A stretch of DNA of 64,000 nt from Chryseobacterium gregarium DSM 19109 (GCF_000430845.1 NZ_AUMU01000003.1:62001-126000); one strand, 5' to 3'. Numbered from the stretch's first letter, positions 34,769 to 44,454 are shown. Made by a program: numbers and translations. The notes: a model not told the origin generated them from the sequence alone.

Positions 34769-34776
34769 CAAATATA
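34769..34776 (-). promoter_or_regulatory. -7 box of queA
   Basis: The minus strand reads TATATTTG, an exact TAnnTTTG match, 55 bases before the queA ATG. Confidence 0.5.
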
Positions 34777-34871
34777 CGACATCAGATACCCCTTTGTCAA
34801 GTATATATCGATTTAATTTCATCAAAGCTGAAAAACTGTGATTTACGGCGATTTTTAATCCTGAAATAAAC

Positions 34872-34879
34872 TATTTTTG
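34872..34879 (+). promoter_or_regulatory. -7 box of the AIM24-family gene
   Basis: TATTTTTG fits TAnnTTTG and ends 22 bases before the ATG at 34902. Confidence 0.5.
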
Positions 34880-34901
34880 AATGCATTAAAATTGTACACT
34901 T

Positions 34902-35594
34902 ATGAGCAAATATTCGATTGAAGCTTTTGTCAATGAAACAAAAGAGAACCCGCAGGAAAGAGATTATTTCGAACTGGAAAAACCGCAGCTTTTAGAAATC
35001 AACCTTAATAACCAGTCGGTCTGGACCAAGACAGGAAGTATGGTCGGCTACGTTGGGAACGTCAGTTTTGAAAGGCAGGGAATGCTTTCCGGAGGATTAG
35101 GGAATTTATTGAAGAAGGCCATCAGCGGCGAGGGTGCCCGACTGATGAAAGCAGAAGGAACCGGAAAGCTTTATGTGGCTGATGAAGGTAAAAAAGTCCG
35201 CATCCTGTATCTGAATAACGAATCGGTTTGCGTCAACGGAAATGATGTTCTGGCGCATGAGGAAAGTATTAAAAGTGATATCACCATGCTGAAAAGCATT
35301 GCGGGAGTAATGGCAGGCGGACTTTTCCAGGTGAAATTATCCGGAACCGGCCACATTGCCATCACCACGCACGGAGATCCACTTACGCTGATGGTTACCC
35401 CGGACAGTCCTGTGTTTACAGACCCGAATGCTACGGTAGCGTGGTCAGGAAACCTGAGCCCGGACCTGAAAACCAATGTCTCCTTCAAAAGCCTGATCGG
35501 AAGAGGCAGCGGAGAAGAGTTTCAGATGAAGTTTTCCGGAACCGGCTGGGTGCTGATTCAGCCATATGAGGAAGTGTATAGAATTGAGAAATAA
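34902..35594 (+). CDS. AIM24-family protein
   Basis: A 230-residue soluble protein of the AIM24 / TIM44-associated-like family, built of a beta-sandwich with duplicated strands. Seen: LNNQSVWTKTGSMVGYVGNVSFERQG, GEGARLMKAEGTGKLYVAD, VKLSGTGHIAITTHGDP and FKSLIGRGSGEEFQMKFSGTGWVLIQP. Bacterial members have no established function; yeast AIM24 is linked to mitochondrial inner-membrane organisation, a weak guide here. Single gene with its own promoter. Confidence 0.9.
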   Translation: MSKYSIEAFVNETKENPQERDYFELEKPQLLEINLNNQSVWTKTGSMVGYVGNVSFERQGMLSGGLGNLLKKAISGEGARLMKAEGTGKLYVADEGKKVRILYLNNESVCVNGNDVLAHEESIKSDITMLKSIAGVMAGGLFQVKLSGTGHIAITTHGDPLTLMVTPDSPVFTDPNATVAWSGNLSPDLKTNVSFKSLIGRGSGEEFQMKFSGTGWVLIQPYEEVYRIEK

Positions 35595-35747
35595 TATTTC
35601 CGGCTCTTTATTTATAAATTATCAACTTAAATTACATCTATACAAGCAAGGAATTTTTCTTTGCTTTTTATATTATTAATAATCAAAATGATATTCCTGA
35701 GACAAGGCATTATTAAAAGTAAAGATCAGGGAAAGCGGTATCCTTCT

Positions 35748-36239
35748 TCATAAATGGATTTTAATCACCTTCCATTCTTCCAGTTTCTTTTCAAAGGAAA
35801 CGGTGTGAAGCGGACTGGTTGAAGGCAATAAAAATACAGGAATTTTAAAATGTTTTCCTAAAATTTTCTGTGCGTTTTTATACGATTTTCCGCCATTACA
35901 GAATATGGCCTGAATATTCGGGTATTTTTCTAACAGTTCAGGGATCTGATTGGCCTCTTCATTCCTGATTTCAGCATCCAGGCTTCCTTTCCGTTCACAG
36001 GAATCGATGACGTCCCAAAGGGCGATGCAATGTTTTTTCAGCATTTGTATTTTATCCCCGTAGTCTTCGGTGAATGCTTCATCAAGCAGTTCAAAAATAA
36101 TCTTCCAGAATTTATTTTGAGGATGGGCGTAATACTGCTGTTTTTGCAAAGATTTTACCCCTGGAATTGAACCTAAGATTAATATTTTAGAATTGCTGTC
36201 AACAATCGGCGGGAAAGAAAAGATTCTGTTTTGCATCAT
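35748..36239 (-). CDS. DNA-deoxyinosine glycosylase (uracil-DNA glycosylase superfamily)
   Basis: A 163-residue DNA-repair enzyme expected to excise hypoxanthine from deaminated adenine. The N-terminal SKILILGSIPGVKSLQKQQYYAHPQNKFWKIIF is characteristic of the group, with GSIPG forming the base pocket and HPQNxFW the conserved support. A later strand CIALWDVIDSCERKGSLDAEI and the C-terminal LPSTSPLHT loop complete the fold. Upstream of the S9 peptidase terminator, single gene. Confidence 0.88.
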   Translation of the reverse strand: MMQNRIFSFPPIVDSNSKILILGSIPGVKSLQKQQYYAHPQNKFWKIIFELLDEAFTEDYGDKIQMLKKHCIALWDVIDSCERKGSLDAEIRNEEANQIPELLEKYPNIQAIFCNGGKSYKNAQKILGKHFKIPVFLLPSTSPLHTVSFEKKLEEWKVIKIHL

Positions 36240-36286
36240 TGGTGTATTAGATTATGACTGAAACTGTTCATATACCTAAAAACAAA

Positions 36287-36306
36287 AAGCGGGCTAAAGC
36301 CCGCTT
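36287..36306 (-). terminator. Strong terminator between the S9 peptidase and the glycosylase
   Basis: AAGCGGGC pairs perfectly with GCCCGCTT around TAAA. On the minus strand the hairpin is followed by TTTTTGTTTTT, so it terminates the S9 peptidase transcript. Confidence 0.8.
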
Positions 36307-36393
36307 CTGTTGATATTTTAATGACAATGGACCTAAAGCCACCCCGTCAAAAATTATGTAGAAGTAATTGCTACCTTTCTGTAGGAAGAGAAT

Positions 36394-38388
36394 TTATAAG
36401 GTTTCCTTCAGCCAGTCGAAGAATTCACGTTGCCATACCAAGCCGTTCTGCGGATGCAATACCCAGTGGTTTTCGTTCGGAAAGTAAACCAGCTTTGATT
36501 TTAGCCCTCTCAGTTTTGCAGCCTGGAAGGCTTCCTGACCCTGCTCGTAAGGAACCCTGAAATCGATGCCGCCCTGAACAATCATGATCGGCTTGTTCCA
36601 TTTATCCACAAAATTACTCGGATTAAATTCGGTATAGGCTTTGGGTTGCGGTTTTTCCCACGGAGAACCCAGGTCCCAGTTGGCAAACCACAGTTCTTCA
36701 GTAGTCAGGTACCAGGATTTCATATCGAATAATCCGTCGTGAGCGATAAAAGTCTTGAACCTGTTTTCATGGATACCCGCCAGCATAAATACACTGTATC
36801 CTCCATAGCTGGCTCCTACTGCCGCTACCCTTTCTCCGTCAACATAAGGTAATGTTTTCGCAAAATCCGTTGCAGCCAGGTAATCTTTTATCGGCTGTCC
36901 GCCCCAGTCTCTCGAGATTTCTTCATTCCATTTGGTTCCCCAGCCCGGCATTCCGCGGCGGTTAGGGGCGACTACGATATATCCGTTGGCAGCCATCAGG
37001 GCAAAGTTCCATCTTGTGCTGAAGAATTGCGTTAAAGCCGACTGCGGTCCGCCCTGGCAATATACCAGCGTCGGGTACTTTTTATTTGGATCGAAGTTCG
37101 GCGGATAGTGGAACCATACGCCCATTTCTTTTCCGTCTGAGGTTTTGACCATCTTCAGCTCAGATTTTCCCCTGGCCAATTTTGAATACATCTCTTTATT
37201 CGCATCCGTAACCTGTTTCATGTCTCCGTTCTTCACATTTACTGAAAAAAGGTCTGTCGCATGGTTAATATCTGTGCGGCCTACCAGAAGCGTATTTTTC
37301 TGATCCGCAAATATTTCATTTACATCAAAATCACCTGTGGTTAGCTGCTGCACTTTAGCCTTTTTGGAATCTACAGAAAACAGTTGCTTTGTCCCTCTGA
37401 ATGCGGCCGTAAAATAAATGGTTTTGGAATTGCCGGCCCAGAACACATCGCCTGAAACACTGTCGTCCCAATCAGCCGTCAAATTGCTTATTTTACCGGA
37501 TTTCCAATCCAGGATTTTAATGTCATTTTTATCCGCTTCATAGCCGTTTCTGGCCATACTCTGCCAGATCATTGATTTTCCGTCCGGACTGAATTTCGGA
37601 TTAAGATCATAGCCTTTATTGGATTCTGTGAGGTTTTTTGTGGATCCTGAAGCCAGGTCATACGCGAAGATATCCGTGTTGGTGCTGGTGGCATATTCTT
37701 TACCACTTTTGGGTTTTGTCACGTACAGAAGCTGGGAAGAATCAGGACTCCAGATGAAGTCTTCGGCACCGCCGAACGGCCTTTGGGGAGAATCCCAGGT
37801 TTTGCCTTCCAGCAAATCTTTTGCAGCATCCGCTTTATCAGATATGTTGACAACAAACACATGGTTGTATTTCCCTTCATTAAAATAATCCCAATGCCTG
37901 TGGTTCAGGTCGGTATATACCTGTGCAGTGGATTTCGGAGTATCGGAATATTTATCCTTACCCATCAGTTTTTCCACCAAAACCTGTTTGCTGAAGGCTA
38001 TTTTTTTACCGTCAGGAGAAACCACAATATTGTCAGCCTCGCCTACTGTATAAAATTCGGTCCAGGTTTTCCCGCTGTCTTTGGAAAGGAAAATCTTATC
38101 GCCTTCCTGCGCGTAGATCCCGTTTTTATCCCACTGGATCAGTGATTTTTTGCCCAGATCTATTTTTACAGACTGGTTATTAATGACGTTCAGAAAATAA
38201 CTTTCGCTTTTTGTCTTTTCGGTTTTCAGATCGGTCTGCCCTACTTTATAGATCAGTGAAGAATGATCGGGTGAAACGGCCTGTACTCCTACTTTTTTCA
38301 AAGTCCAGAGGATTTCGGGCGTCATCAGTTGTTGTGCATTCATTAAGAGCGGAGCTGCCAAAGCCAGCAGGCTGTACTTAAGTTTCAT
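36394..38388 (-). CDS. S9-family dipeptidyl/acylaminoacyl peptidase
   Basis: A secreted 664-residue serine peptidase. The signal peptide is about 18 residues (ending LMNAQ). An N-terminal seven-bladed propeller (about 25-390) gates the alpha/beta-hydrolase domain (about 400-664). The catalytic Ser is in VGASYGGYS; Asp and His are in MIVQGGIDFRVPYEQGQ and FPNENHWVLHP. S9 members in Bacteroidetes act in the periplasm on peptides imported or released there; the precise cleavage preference is unknown. Single-gene unit. Confidence 0.93.
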   Translation of the reverse strand: MKLKYSLLALAAPLLMNAQQLMTPEILWTLKKVGVQAVSPDHSSLIYKVGQTDLKTEKTKSESYFLNVINNQSVKIDLGKKSLIQWDKNGIYAQEGDKIFLSKDSGKTWTEFYTVGEADNIVVSPDGKKIAFSKQVLVEKLMGKDKYSDTPKSTAQVYTDLNHRHWDYFNEGKYNHVFVVNISDKADAAKDLLEGKTWDSPQRPFGGAEDFIWSPDSSQLLYVTKPKSGKEYATSTNTDIFAYDLASGSTKNLTESNKGYDLNPKFSPDGKSMIWQSMARNGYEADKNDIKILDWKSGKISNLTADWDDSVSGDVFWAGNSKTIYFTAAFRGTKQLFSVDSKKAKVQQLTTGDFDVNEIFADQKNTLLVGRTDINHATDLFSVNVKNGDMKQVTDANKEMYSKLARGKSELKMVKTSDGKEMGVWFHYPPNFDPNKKYPTLVYCQGGPQSALTQFFSTRWNFALMAANGYIVVAPNRRGMPGWGTKWNEEISRDWGGQPIKDYLAATDFAKTLPYVDGERVAAVGASYGGYSVFMLAGIHENRFKTFIAHDGLFDMKSWYLTTEELWFANWDLGSPWEKPQPKAYTEFNPSNFVDKWNKPIMIVQGGIDFRVPYEQGQEAFQAAKLRGLKSKLVYFPNENHWVLHPQNGLVWQREFFDWLKETL

Positions 38389-38538
38389 ATGTTGATATTC
38401 ATTTTTAGGAGCATAAACCTAATCGTATGTTCCCATTCATTTAAAGATGGCCAAAGTTACTTATTTTTAAATTATTAGATACCCTATTTTTGCTGAGGAT
38501 GCTGAATTTTAAATCATAGAAATTCAACAAACAAAACG

Positions 38539-38566
38539 TAAAGAGTGAACACACGCTCACTCTTTA
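38539..38566 (-). terminator. Terminator after the holin-like membrane protein
   Basis: TAAAGAGTGA pairs perfectly with TCACTCTTTA over an eight-base loop, 30 bases past the stop at 38596. Confidence 0.65.
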
Positions 38567-38595
38567 TGGATATCATTCGTTAAAATTTATTCAGT

Positions 38596-38940
38596 TTAAT
38601 CCTTGTCTGAAAACATCGAATTGGCGAGGGAAGTAATGACCGAAAGCAGAATACTGAAAATCAGTGCCCACCAGAACCCGTCAACCACCATGCTGTCGAT
38701 AAAGTAATCGGCAATAAGGATAATAATGGCATTTATAACTAAGGTGAAAAGCCCTAATGTAATGATTGTCAAAGGCAAGCCTAAAAGTTTCAGTACCGGT
38801 TTTACGATCAGGTTGAGAATTCCCAGGACAATGGAAAAAATAATCGCCCCTCCGAATCCCGAAAAATGCACGCCCGGTAAAATCATGGTCAGAAGATAGG
38901 CGACAATCGCTGTGACAAGCAGCCGGATAATTAAGTTCAT
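38596..38940 (-). CDS. Phage-holin-family (DUF360-like) membrane protein
   Basis: A 114-residue protein with four hydrophobic segments, the first LIIRLLVTAIVAYLLTMILP, then a small loop and SIVLGILNLIVKPVLKLLGLPLTIITLGLFTLVINAIIILIA, the typical N..LVKPVL..L.LP.T..TLGLF pattern of the family named phage holin family IV / DUF360. In non-phage settings the role is unknown and no phage genes are nearby, so lysis activity is not implied. Confidence 0.85.
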   Translation of the reverse strand: MNLIIRLLVTAIVAYLLTMILPGVHFSGFGGAIIFSIVLGILNLIVKPVLKLLGLPLTIITLGLFTLVINAIIILIADYFIDSMVVDGFWWALIFSILLSVITSLANSMFSDKD

Positions 38941-39022
38941 AATTTGATTTTTTAATGTTTATAAGGTGTTGCTGTGCAAAACGTATTCCCATTTATCAGA
39001 AGGGGTTTAAGCAACAATAAAG

Positions 39023-39445
39023 CTACTTTATTTTCATCATCGTCACCAGTGAAGTGGCCACATGGCTTTCCGAAGCCCCGTTTTCATCAACGGTATAAAT
39101 TTCCGTCCTGATCACGCTGATCTTGGCGCCGCCTTTTACCACATAGGATTTTGAAACTAAGGCATCGCCCATAGCCGGCCTTAAATAATTGACTTTCAGT
39201 TCCACCGTAACCACATAACAGTCTTCTTCGTAATGGCTTACGGCTGCATAGCCCGATGATACATCTACCAGGGAAGCGATCATGGCCCCGTTGAACATTC
39301 CTGCTTTCCGGGTCATTATGTCCATTTTCGGAATTTTGATAGAGATGAAATCAGTTTTCACTTCCAGTAATTCTGCCTTGTAGAACTGCAGGGTTTCGGA
39401 GCGGCTGAAACTGCCGGTGATGAGTTGCTTTTTTTCGGGTGTCAT
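39023..39445 (-). CDS. Hotdog-fold thioesterase-like protein (PaaI / DUF4442 type)
   Basis: A 140-residue hotdog protein. The central helix region GMFNGAMIASLVDVSSGYAAVSHYEED matches the PaaI/DUF4442 helix, and VVTVELKVNYLRPAMGDALVSKSYVVKGGAKISVIRTEIYTVD is the family strand pair. Such proteins hydrolyse acyl-CoA thioesters; the acyl group is unknown. No close operon partner. Confidence 0.82.
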   Translation of the reverse strand: MTPEKKQLITGSFSRSETLQFYKAELLEVKTDFISIKIPKMDIMTRKAGMFNGAMIASLVDVSSGYAAVSHYEEDCYVVTVELKVNYLRPAMGDALVSKSYVVKGGAKISVIRTEIYTVDENGASESHVATSLVTMMKIK

Positions 39446-39623
39446 TGTTTTGGTTTACGGCAAAGATAAATACAAATTTTCACAAATATTTTTATAGATC
39501 TTCATATGGATCGTAAACAAAATAGCTAAAGGATAAAAGTGAGGTTAAAATACCGTCTTTATTGACGTACCATCAACTTATTGAACGAATTCAGCTTAAC
39601 ATTAAAAATGTCAAACATTCAAA

Positions 39624-41744
39624 TTAAGCCAGAGTAATAGTAAAATCTTCATTCAAAAACAAAATACCTTCCGTCAGGCTTTCAGGATGTGCGCTGAAGC
39701 CTTTTAATTTTGAGGTCTTCCCTTTCATTACCAGGTCCATCAGCTGTTTATCCGAAATCTTTTTACCGAAAATTTCAAACATGGCCTTAAAGCCGCAGTT
39801 TTTAAAATCAGAACACCCGACAGCCGTCTTTCCTTTGATCAGGTGGTGTGCTTTGCATTTCGGGCACTGCGTTTCTTCCCACGACTGCAATTCTTTCCTG
39901 ACTGCCGGCTCCCGTTTTTTCTTTTCGGGTTCCGTCTTTTCTTCCTGTAACGTGATTACTTTCCCTTTTCCGTACACCACTTTATCAGTAAGTTCCGTCA
40001 CCATCCGGATCAGTTCTTCCTTAAACTGGTTGGCTTCATAGTCGCCGCTTTCAATCCTGCGGAGCTTGGATTCCCATTCACCCGTCAGTTCCGGGCTTTT
40101 CAGCAACTCATCCTCAATGGTGTCAATCAGCTGGATGCCGGTTTGCGTGGCAATCAGGTTTTTCCTTTTCTTTTCGATGTATTTCCGTTTGAAGAGGGTT
40201 TCAATGATATTGGCACGGGTGGACGGCCTTCCGATCCCGTTATTTTTCAGCATTTCACGGAGTTCTTCATCTTCCACCTGTTTCCCGGCGGTTTCCATGG
40301 CCCTCAGCAATGTCGCTTCCGTATATGGTTTCGGCGGTGACGTTTTCCCCTGGTGGATCATTGGATAGTGCGGCCCGGATTCCCCTACCGTAAATTCGGG
40401 GATACTCTGTTCTTCTTCCTTATCTTTTTCCTTATCGGCAGGCTCTTCTTTGGGTTCTTTGGCATACACCGCTCTCCAGCCCGGTTCCAGGATCTGCTTG
40501 CCGCTTGTCTTAAACGGAATCGTTCCCACTTTCCCTTCCACCAAAGTGTTTGAAATTTTACACTCGGGATAAAATACGGCGATAAAACGCTTGGCGACTA
40601 GGTCATAAATCAGCTTTTCTTCCCTACCGAGGTTTTGGGACGGGGTAACTTCAGTCGGGATGATGGCGTGGTGATCGGTTACTTTCGCATCATCAAATAC
40701 GGCTTTGGATTTTGGGATCGGAGCCTGCAACAATGGGTTGATGAGTTCCTGATAAAAAGTCATTTTTCTCAGGATCCCTTCGGTTTTCGGATACAGGCTT
40801 TCTGATAAGTAGGTGGTATCCACACGCGGATAAGTGACATGCTTTTTCTCGTACAGGCTCTGGATGTAATTTAAGGTATTCTCAGCAGAATAGCCGTATT
40901 TCTTGTTGGCTTCCACCTGAAGTCCTGTCAGGTCAAAAAGCCTCGGATTTTTTTCCTTTCCTTCCTTGATTTCAAAAGAAACAATTTCGAAAATATTTTC
41001 TTTCAGGTATTCCAGTCCTTTTTCGGCACGTTCCCGGGTTTTTAAGCGGTCAATAGCTGCGGTGAACAGGACGTCACGGTACCGGGTTTTCAGTTCCCAG
41101 TATTCTTCAACGGTAAAAACATCGATTTCTTTCTGCCGTTGAACGAGCATGGCCAAGGTCGGGGTCTGTACCCTGCCGACGGAAAGAACGGCTTTATTGC
41201 CTCCGAATTTTTTTGTAAACAAACGGGTGGCGTTGATGCCCAACAGCCAGTCGCCTATGGCCCTGGCATTGCCTGCGAGATACAGGTTTTTATAGTCTTC
41301 CGCCGGTTTTAGGTTTTCAAACCCTTCTTTAATTGCTTCTTCCGTCAGGGACGAAATCCACAGGCGTTTCACCGGTTTGGTGCATTTTGCTTTCTGCAGC
41401 ACCCAACGCTGGATCAGCTCTCCTTCCTGCCCGGCATCCCCGCAGTTGATCACCTCATCACATTCTTCCACCAGCCGTTCAATTACTTTAAACTGGTTTT
41501 CCACCCCTTTATTCGGAATTAATTTGATTCCGAAATTCCCGGGAATGATCGGCAACAGGAAAAGGTTCCAGGATTTGAACTGCGGACCGTAATCATGGGG
41601 CTCCTTCAAAGTACAGAGATGCCCGAATGTCCAGGTCACGCAATAGCCATTGCCTTCCATATAGCCCTGCTTGGGCATAGTGGCGCCCAATACTTTGGCA
41701 ATATCTCTGGCAACACTGGGTTTTTCGGCAATACAAAGTTTCAT
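39624..41744 (-). CDS. topB: Type IA DNA topoisomerase (topoisomerase III)
   Basis: A 706-residue topoisomerase that relaxes or decatenates negatively supercoiled DNA via a 5'-phosphotyrosine. The Toprim domain starts KLCIAEKPSVARDIAKVLGA and holds VINCGDAGQEGELIQRW (DxE motif). The catalytic Tyr is in KKHVTYPRVDTTYLS. TGLQVEANKKYGYSAENTL, ITPTEV-like and NNGIGRPSTRANIIETLFKRKYIEKK motifs follow in normal order. A single zinc finger near the C-terminus (CPKCKAHHLIKG...CSDFKNCGF) is present. Such genes occur both on mobile elements and chromosomes; here the neighbours are housekeeping genes. Confidence 0.95.
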   Translation of the reverse strand: MKLCIAEKPSVARDIAKVLGATMPKQGYMEGNGYCVTWTFGHLCTLKEPHDYGPQFKSWNLFLLPIIPGNFGIKLIPNKGVENQFKVIERLVEECDEVINCGDAGQEGELIQRWVLQKAKCTKPVKRLWISSLTEEAIKEGFENLKPAEDYKNLYLAGNARAIGDWLLGINATRLFTKKFGGNKAVLSVGRVQTPTLAMLVQRQKEIDVFTVEEYWELKTRYRDVLFTAAIDRLKTRERAEKGLEYLKENIFEIVSFEIKEGKEKNPRLFDLTGLQVEANKKYGYSAENTLNYIQSLYEKKHVTYPRVDTTYLSESLYPKTEGILRKMTFYQELINPLLQAPIPKSKAVFDDAKVTDHHAIIPTEVTPSQNLGREEKLIYDLVAKRFIAVFYPECKISNTLVEGKVGTIPFKTSGKQILEPGWRAVYAKEPKEEPADKEKDKEEEQSIPEFTVGESGPHYPMIHQGKTSPPKPYTEATLLRAMETAGKQVEDEELREMLKNNGIGRPSTRANIIETLFKRKYIEKKRKNLIATQTGIQLIDTIEDELLKSPELTGEWESKLRRIESGDYEANQFKEELIRMVTELTDKVVYGKGKVITLQEEKTEPEKKKREPAVRKELQSWEETQCPKCKAHHLIKGKTAVGCSDFKNCGFKAMFEIFGKKISDKQLMDLVMKGKTSKLKGFSAHPESLTEGILFLNEDFTITLA

Positions 41745-41885
41745 GAAGGTCTCGGGATTTTGAAGAGGGCAAAATTCGGGAATTTTTTTTAATAAAACTA
41801 TTTGTACCGGCTGTAAAATGATCTTACATTAAAAGACTCGCGCTAATAAAACCGGCACCGTTTATCATATATTTATTTACGGCAT

Positions 41886-43496
41886 CTACAAATGCTTATT
41901 TGCTGTAATCTTCAGCTCATTCAGGTCCAGCTGGGATTCGGCTTTGCGGATTTCATCGTCGCTGAACTCCTTTTTACGTTTCATGGTAAATAATTCCTTT
42001 CGCTGCAGGGCAAAGATGTCAAGCATGATCTGATGGTACTCTTTCAGGTCATGCTGCCTGTTGGAACACTGCTCCATCGAACTGAGATGGTTCTGATGAA
42101 GCATAATATCATTTTCCAGCGTATTTTTCAAATTCTCCACCAGGCTGTTGGTCTGTAAGTTAGCTGCATATTTTTTATTGATCCGATTGACTGCCAGTTG
42201 ATCCAGCCTGATCTGAATCCCGGCCTGCTGTTCATGCGAAGGCAGGATAGGATCGATCTCCCCGATATTAACCCATGTAATAATCAAAGGCAGCGTAAGC
42301 CCCTGGAAAACCAGGGTTACAAAAATGACGATAAATGTGATAAAAATAATCAGGTTCCGCAAGGGAAATTCCGACTGTTCGTTCATCATAACCGGGATCG
42401 ACAATGCAGTGGCCAGCGAAACCACGCCCCGCATGCCTGCCCAGCCTATAATCAGCGGATTTTTCCATCCCGGAGTAGGATCCTGTCTCACTTTTCTGCT
42501 CAGCCATCTCGGGATGTGGGCTACCGGATAAATCCATAACAGGCGGACTACAATAACAATAACGCTGATAATCAGGCCATATTTAATCCCTTCTATCAGA
42601 GAGGTTTCGCCGAGCCCGCTGATGATTTCAGGAAGCTCAAGGCCGATCAATATGAAAACCAGGGCATTCATAACGAAAATCAGGGTGTTCCAGACGCCGA
42701 GCATATTCACCCTTGTGGTTCCGGTCTTGAAAATTTCCTGGGAGCGGAAAGACATAAACAGCCCGCCGCTCACCACGGCCATCACGCCTGAAAAATGAAA
42801 ATGCTCCGCAGAAAGGAATAAGACATAGGGTGTTATCACCGTCAGTGCTGCATCGATTGCCGGTGTGGTTGGCAGAAACCGGTGGATGGCATAAAAGACA
42901 TGGGCACCTGCAATACCTACGACAATCCCCATGCCTGCCACCAGGAAAAACTGTCCGGTAGCTTCCTGCATGGAGAACATTCCGGTCATCACGGCAGCCA
43001 GTGCAAACCTGAAGACAATCAGGGAGGAAGCGTCATTGATCAGGCTCTCCCCTTCCAGCATGGCCAAGGTACGCTTCGGAACTTTTAAGCCTTTTAAAAC
43101 CGTGGTAGCCGCCACAGCATCAGGAGGTGAAACAATTCCTCCCAGCAAGAATCCCAGCGCCAGCGTAAATCCCGGAATCAATGCCTGCGAAGCATACGCC
43201 ACCACCAAGGATGTCAGAAAGACCAGCCCGAAAGCCAGTAACGCGATCGTGCGTTTCCATTTCCAGAAATCATTCCATGAAGTATACCAGGCCGCTTCAT
43301 ATAAAAGCGGCGGCAGGAAAATTAAAAATATAATTTCGGGGTCCATCTTCAGGACAGGGACACCAGGAATCAGGCTGATGCCCAATCCTGCCAGTACCAA
43401 AAATATAGGATACGCAATTTTGATGCGCTGAGCCAGCATGACCAGCATCATGACAATCAGCAAAAGCCCGAGGATTAAAAGGATCTGTTCGTGCAT
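41886..43496 (-). CDS. Na+/H+ antiporter of the CPA1 (NhaP/NHE) family
   Basis: A 536-residue transporter with about 12 membrane segments (to about 410) and a cytosolic helical C-terminal tail (about 420-536). Family motifs are seen: FLPPLLYEAAWYTSW, VSPPDAVAATTVLKGL, EGESLINDASSLIVFRFA with the ion-binding Asn-Asp pair, and AGMRGVVSLATALSIP. It expels Na+ in exchange for protons, supporting pH and salt homeostasis. The soluble tail probably regulates activity. Single gene. Confidence 0.93.
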   Translation of the reverse strand: MHEQILLILGLLLIVMMLVMLAQRIKIAYPIFLVLAGLGISLIPGVPVLKMDPEIIFLIFLPPLLYEAAWYTSWNDFWKWKRTIALLAFGLVFLTSLVVAYASQALIPGFTLALGFLLGGIVSPPDAVAATTVLKGLKVPKRTLAMLEGESLINDASSLIVFRFALAAVMTGMFSMQEATGQFFLVAGMGIVVGIAGAHVFYAIHRFLPTTPAIDAALTVITPYVLFLSAEHFHFSGVMAVVSGGLFMSFRSQEIFKTGTTRVNMLGVWNTLIFVMNALVFILIGLELPEIISGLGETSLIEGIKYGLIISVIVIVVRLLWIYPVAHIPRWLSRKVRQDPTPGWKNPLIIGWAGMRGVVSLATALSIPVMMNEQSEFPLRNLIIFITFIVIFVTLVFQGLTLPLIITWVNIGEIDPILPSHEQQAGIQIRLDQLAVNRINKKYAANLQTNSLVENLKNTLENDIMLHQNHLSSMEQCSNRQHDLKEYHQIMLDIFALQRKELFTMKRKKEFSDDEIRKAESQLDLNELKITANKHL

Positions 43497-43679
43497 GGTT
43501 TGTTTTTATTTTATCCGGTTCTACATCATAAATGACCTGAGGTTACGAAACTGATATTTAATATACAGATGAGTTAAGGCAAAGTCAGATCTCATAAAAT
43601 ATTATTCCAATCTTTCAGAACCGGTCTCTGAAAGGGTAATATGATCCGATGACGGCCTCTACAAAGGTACCTGTTTTCT

Positions 43680-43976
43680 TTAAACCGTTTCCCTGAACCA
43701 CACATCATTGTACTCTTCAGGATGACGCTTGAACTGGCCGTGAACATACGGACATAACGGGACAATTTTCAGGTTGTTTTCACGGGCATAGGAAACCAGC
43801 TGCCCGAGCAATAATTTGGCAAATCCTTTTCCTTCATATTCAGGATTGACTTCCGTGTGATAGACAGTTAATTTTTCGCCGATAACGGAAATATCCATTT
43901 TTCCTGCCTTGTGTTCGTCTGAGAAAAGCTGAACTTCTCCTTTTACATTTTCTAAAACTACTGCTGTTCTTTCCAT
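43680..43976 (-). CDS. Small GNAT acetyltransferase (YjdJ/NATD1 type)
   Basis: A 98-residue acyltransferase-fold protein: ISVIGEKLTVYHTEVNPEYEGKGFAKLLLGQLVSYARENNLKIVPLCPYVHGQFKRHPEEYNDV. The ExxGxG-type acetyl-CoA loop and CPYVHGQFKRHPE ending are typical of the mini-GNAT family. Substrate unknown. Confidence 0.9.
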   Translation of the reverse strand: MERTAVVLENVKGEVQLFSDEHKAGKMDISVIGEKLTVYHTEVNPEYEGKGFAKLLLGQLVSYARENNLKIVPLCPYVHGQFKRHPEEYNDVWFRETV

Positions 43977-44242
43977 TGTTTTGATTTTTAATTAACAGGG
44001 TAAAATTAACACCTTTATTAAAACCATTTCATGATATATGATATTTTTTGCTTGACATCATAAATGTAAACCGGATGCATAAATTGAACAGCAAATGATA
44101 AATTCAGCCTAACCTGAACAAAAAAGGGGATATTTCATATTTAATAAAATTTATTTCGCTGAAAATCATTTATTTAAATATCAAAAATATTGATGATGAC
44201 TAAAAAGTCTACTTTTTTAGTGGACTAATTCAATTTATGTCT

Positions 44243-44250
44243 TATCTTTG
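44243..44250 (+). promoter_or_regulatory. -7 box of the met leader transcript
   Basis: TATCTTTG exactly fits TAnnTTTG. It ends 21 bases before the leader-peptide ATG, so the RNA would start around 44257 and begin directly with the leader ORF. The 250 bases upstream back to the GNAT gene contain no other feature that I can support. Confidence 0.6.
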
Positions 44251-44271
44251 CCGTCATAATTAAGTACGGAA

Positions 44272-44376
44272 ATGAAATTGAAATCAGAATTCAGATCTCC
44301 ATCAATGAAGAACAGGAACATCAATCATATGATGATGTATTGCTGTATGCCTTGGTATGTGAATTTTAGTGGCTGA
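44272..44376 (+). CDS. Methionine-rich leader peptide upstream of metN
   Basis: A 34-codon ORF. It has six Met codons: 1, 12, 20-22 and 26. The cluster reads HMMMYCCMPW, placing three consecutive Met, two Cys and another Met just before the stop, as in classical attenuator peptides for the amino acid being sensed. It starts about 15 bases after the predicted transcription start and ends 26 bases before a perfect terminator hairpin that precedes metN. The bases around the stop (369-380 of this kilobase) can pair with the terminator's left arm, as expected of an antiterminator. Not seen as homologous to any named gene. Confidence 0.7.
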   Translation: MKLKSEFRSPSMKNRNINHMMMYCCMPWYVNFSG

Positions 44377-44402
44377 CCTTACTTTTATTATGACATATTT
44401 TT

Positions 44403-44433
44403 AAAGGCTTTACCACGTTGTAAAGCCTTTTTT
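44403..44433 (+). terminator. Attenuator terminator between the leader peptide and metN
   Basis: AAAGGCTTTAC (44403-44413) pairs perfectly with GTAAAGCCTTT (44420-44430) across a six-base loop; T residues follow. The alternative pairing GTGG 44369-44372 with CCAC 44413-44416 and CCTT 44377-44380 with AAGG 44404-44407 would destroy it. A ribosome held at the Met codons leaves the second pairing free, while one reaching the stop covers it. Confidence 0.75.
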
Positions 44434-44454
44434 ATTTAACAGAATTTTCAGAAC

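Noticed and set aside
38596..38940. Prophage remnant suggested by the holin-family protein
   Set aside because: No other phage genes are near, and this family is common in bacterial chromosomes without phages.
39624..41744. Integrative element suggested by topoisomerase III
   Set aside because: No conjugation, relaxase or integrase genes are nearby and its GC matches the housekeeping neighbours.
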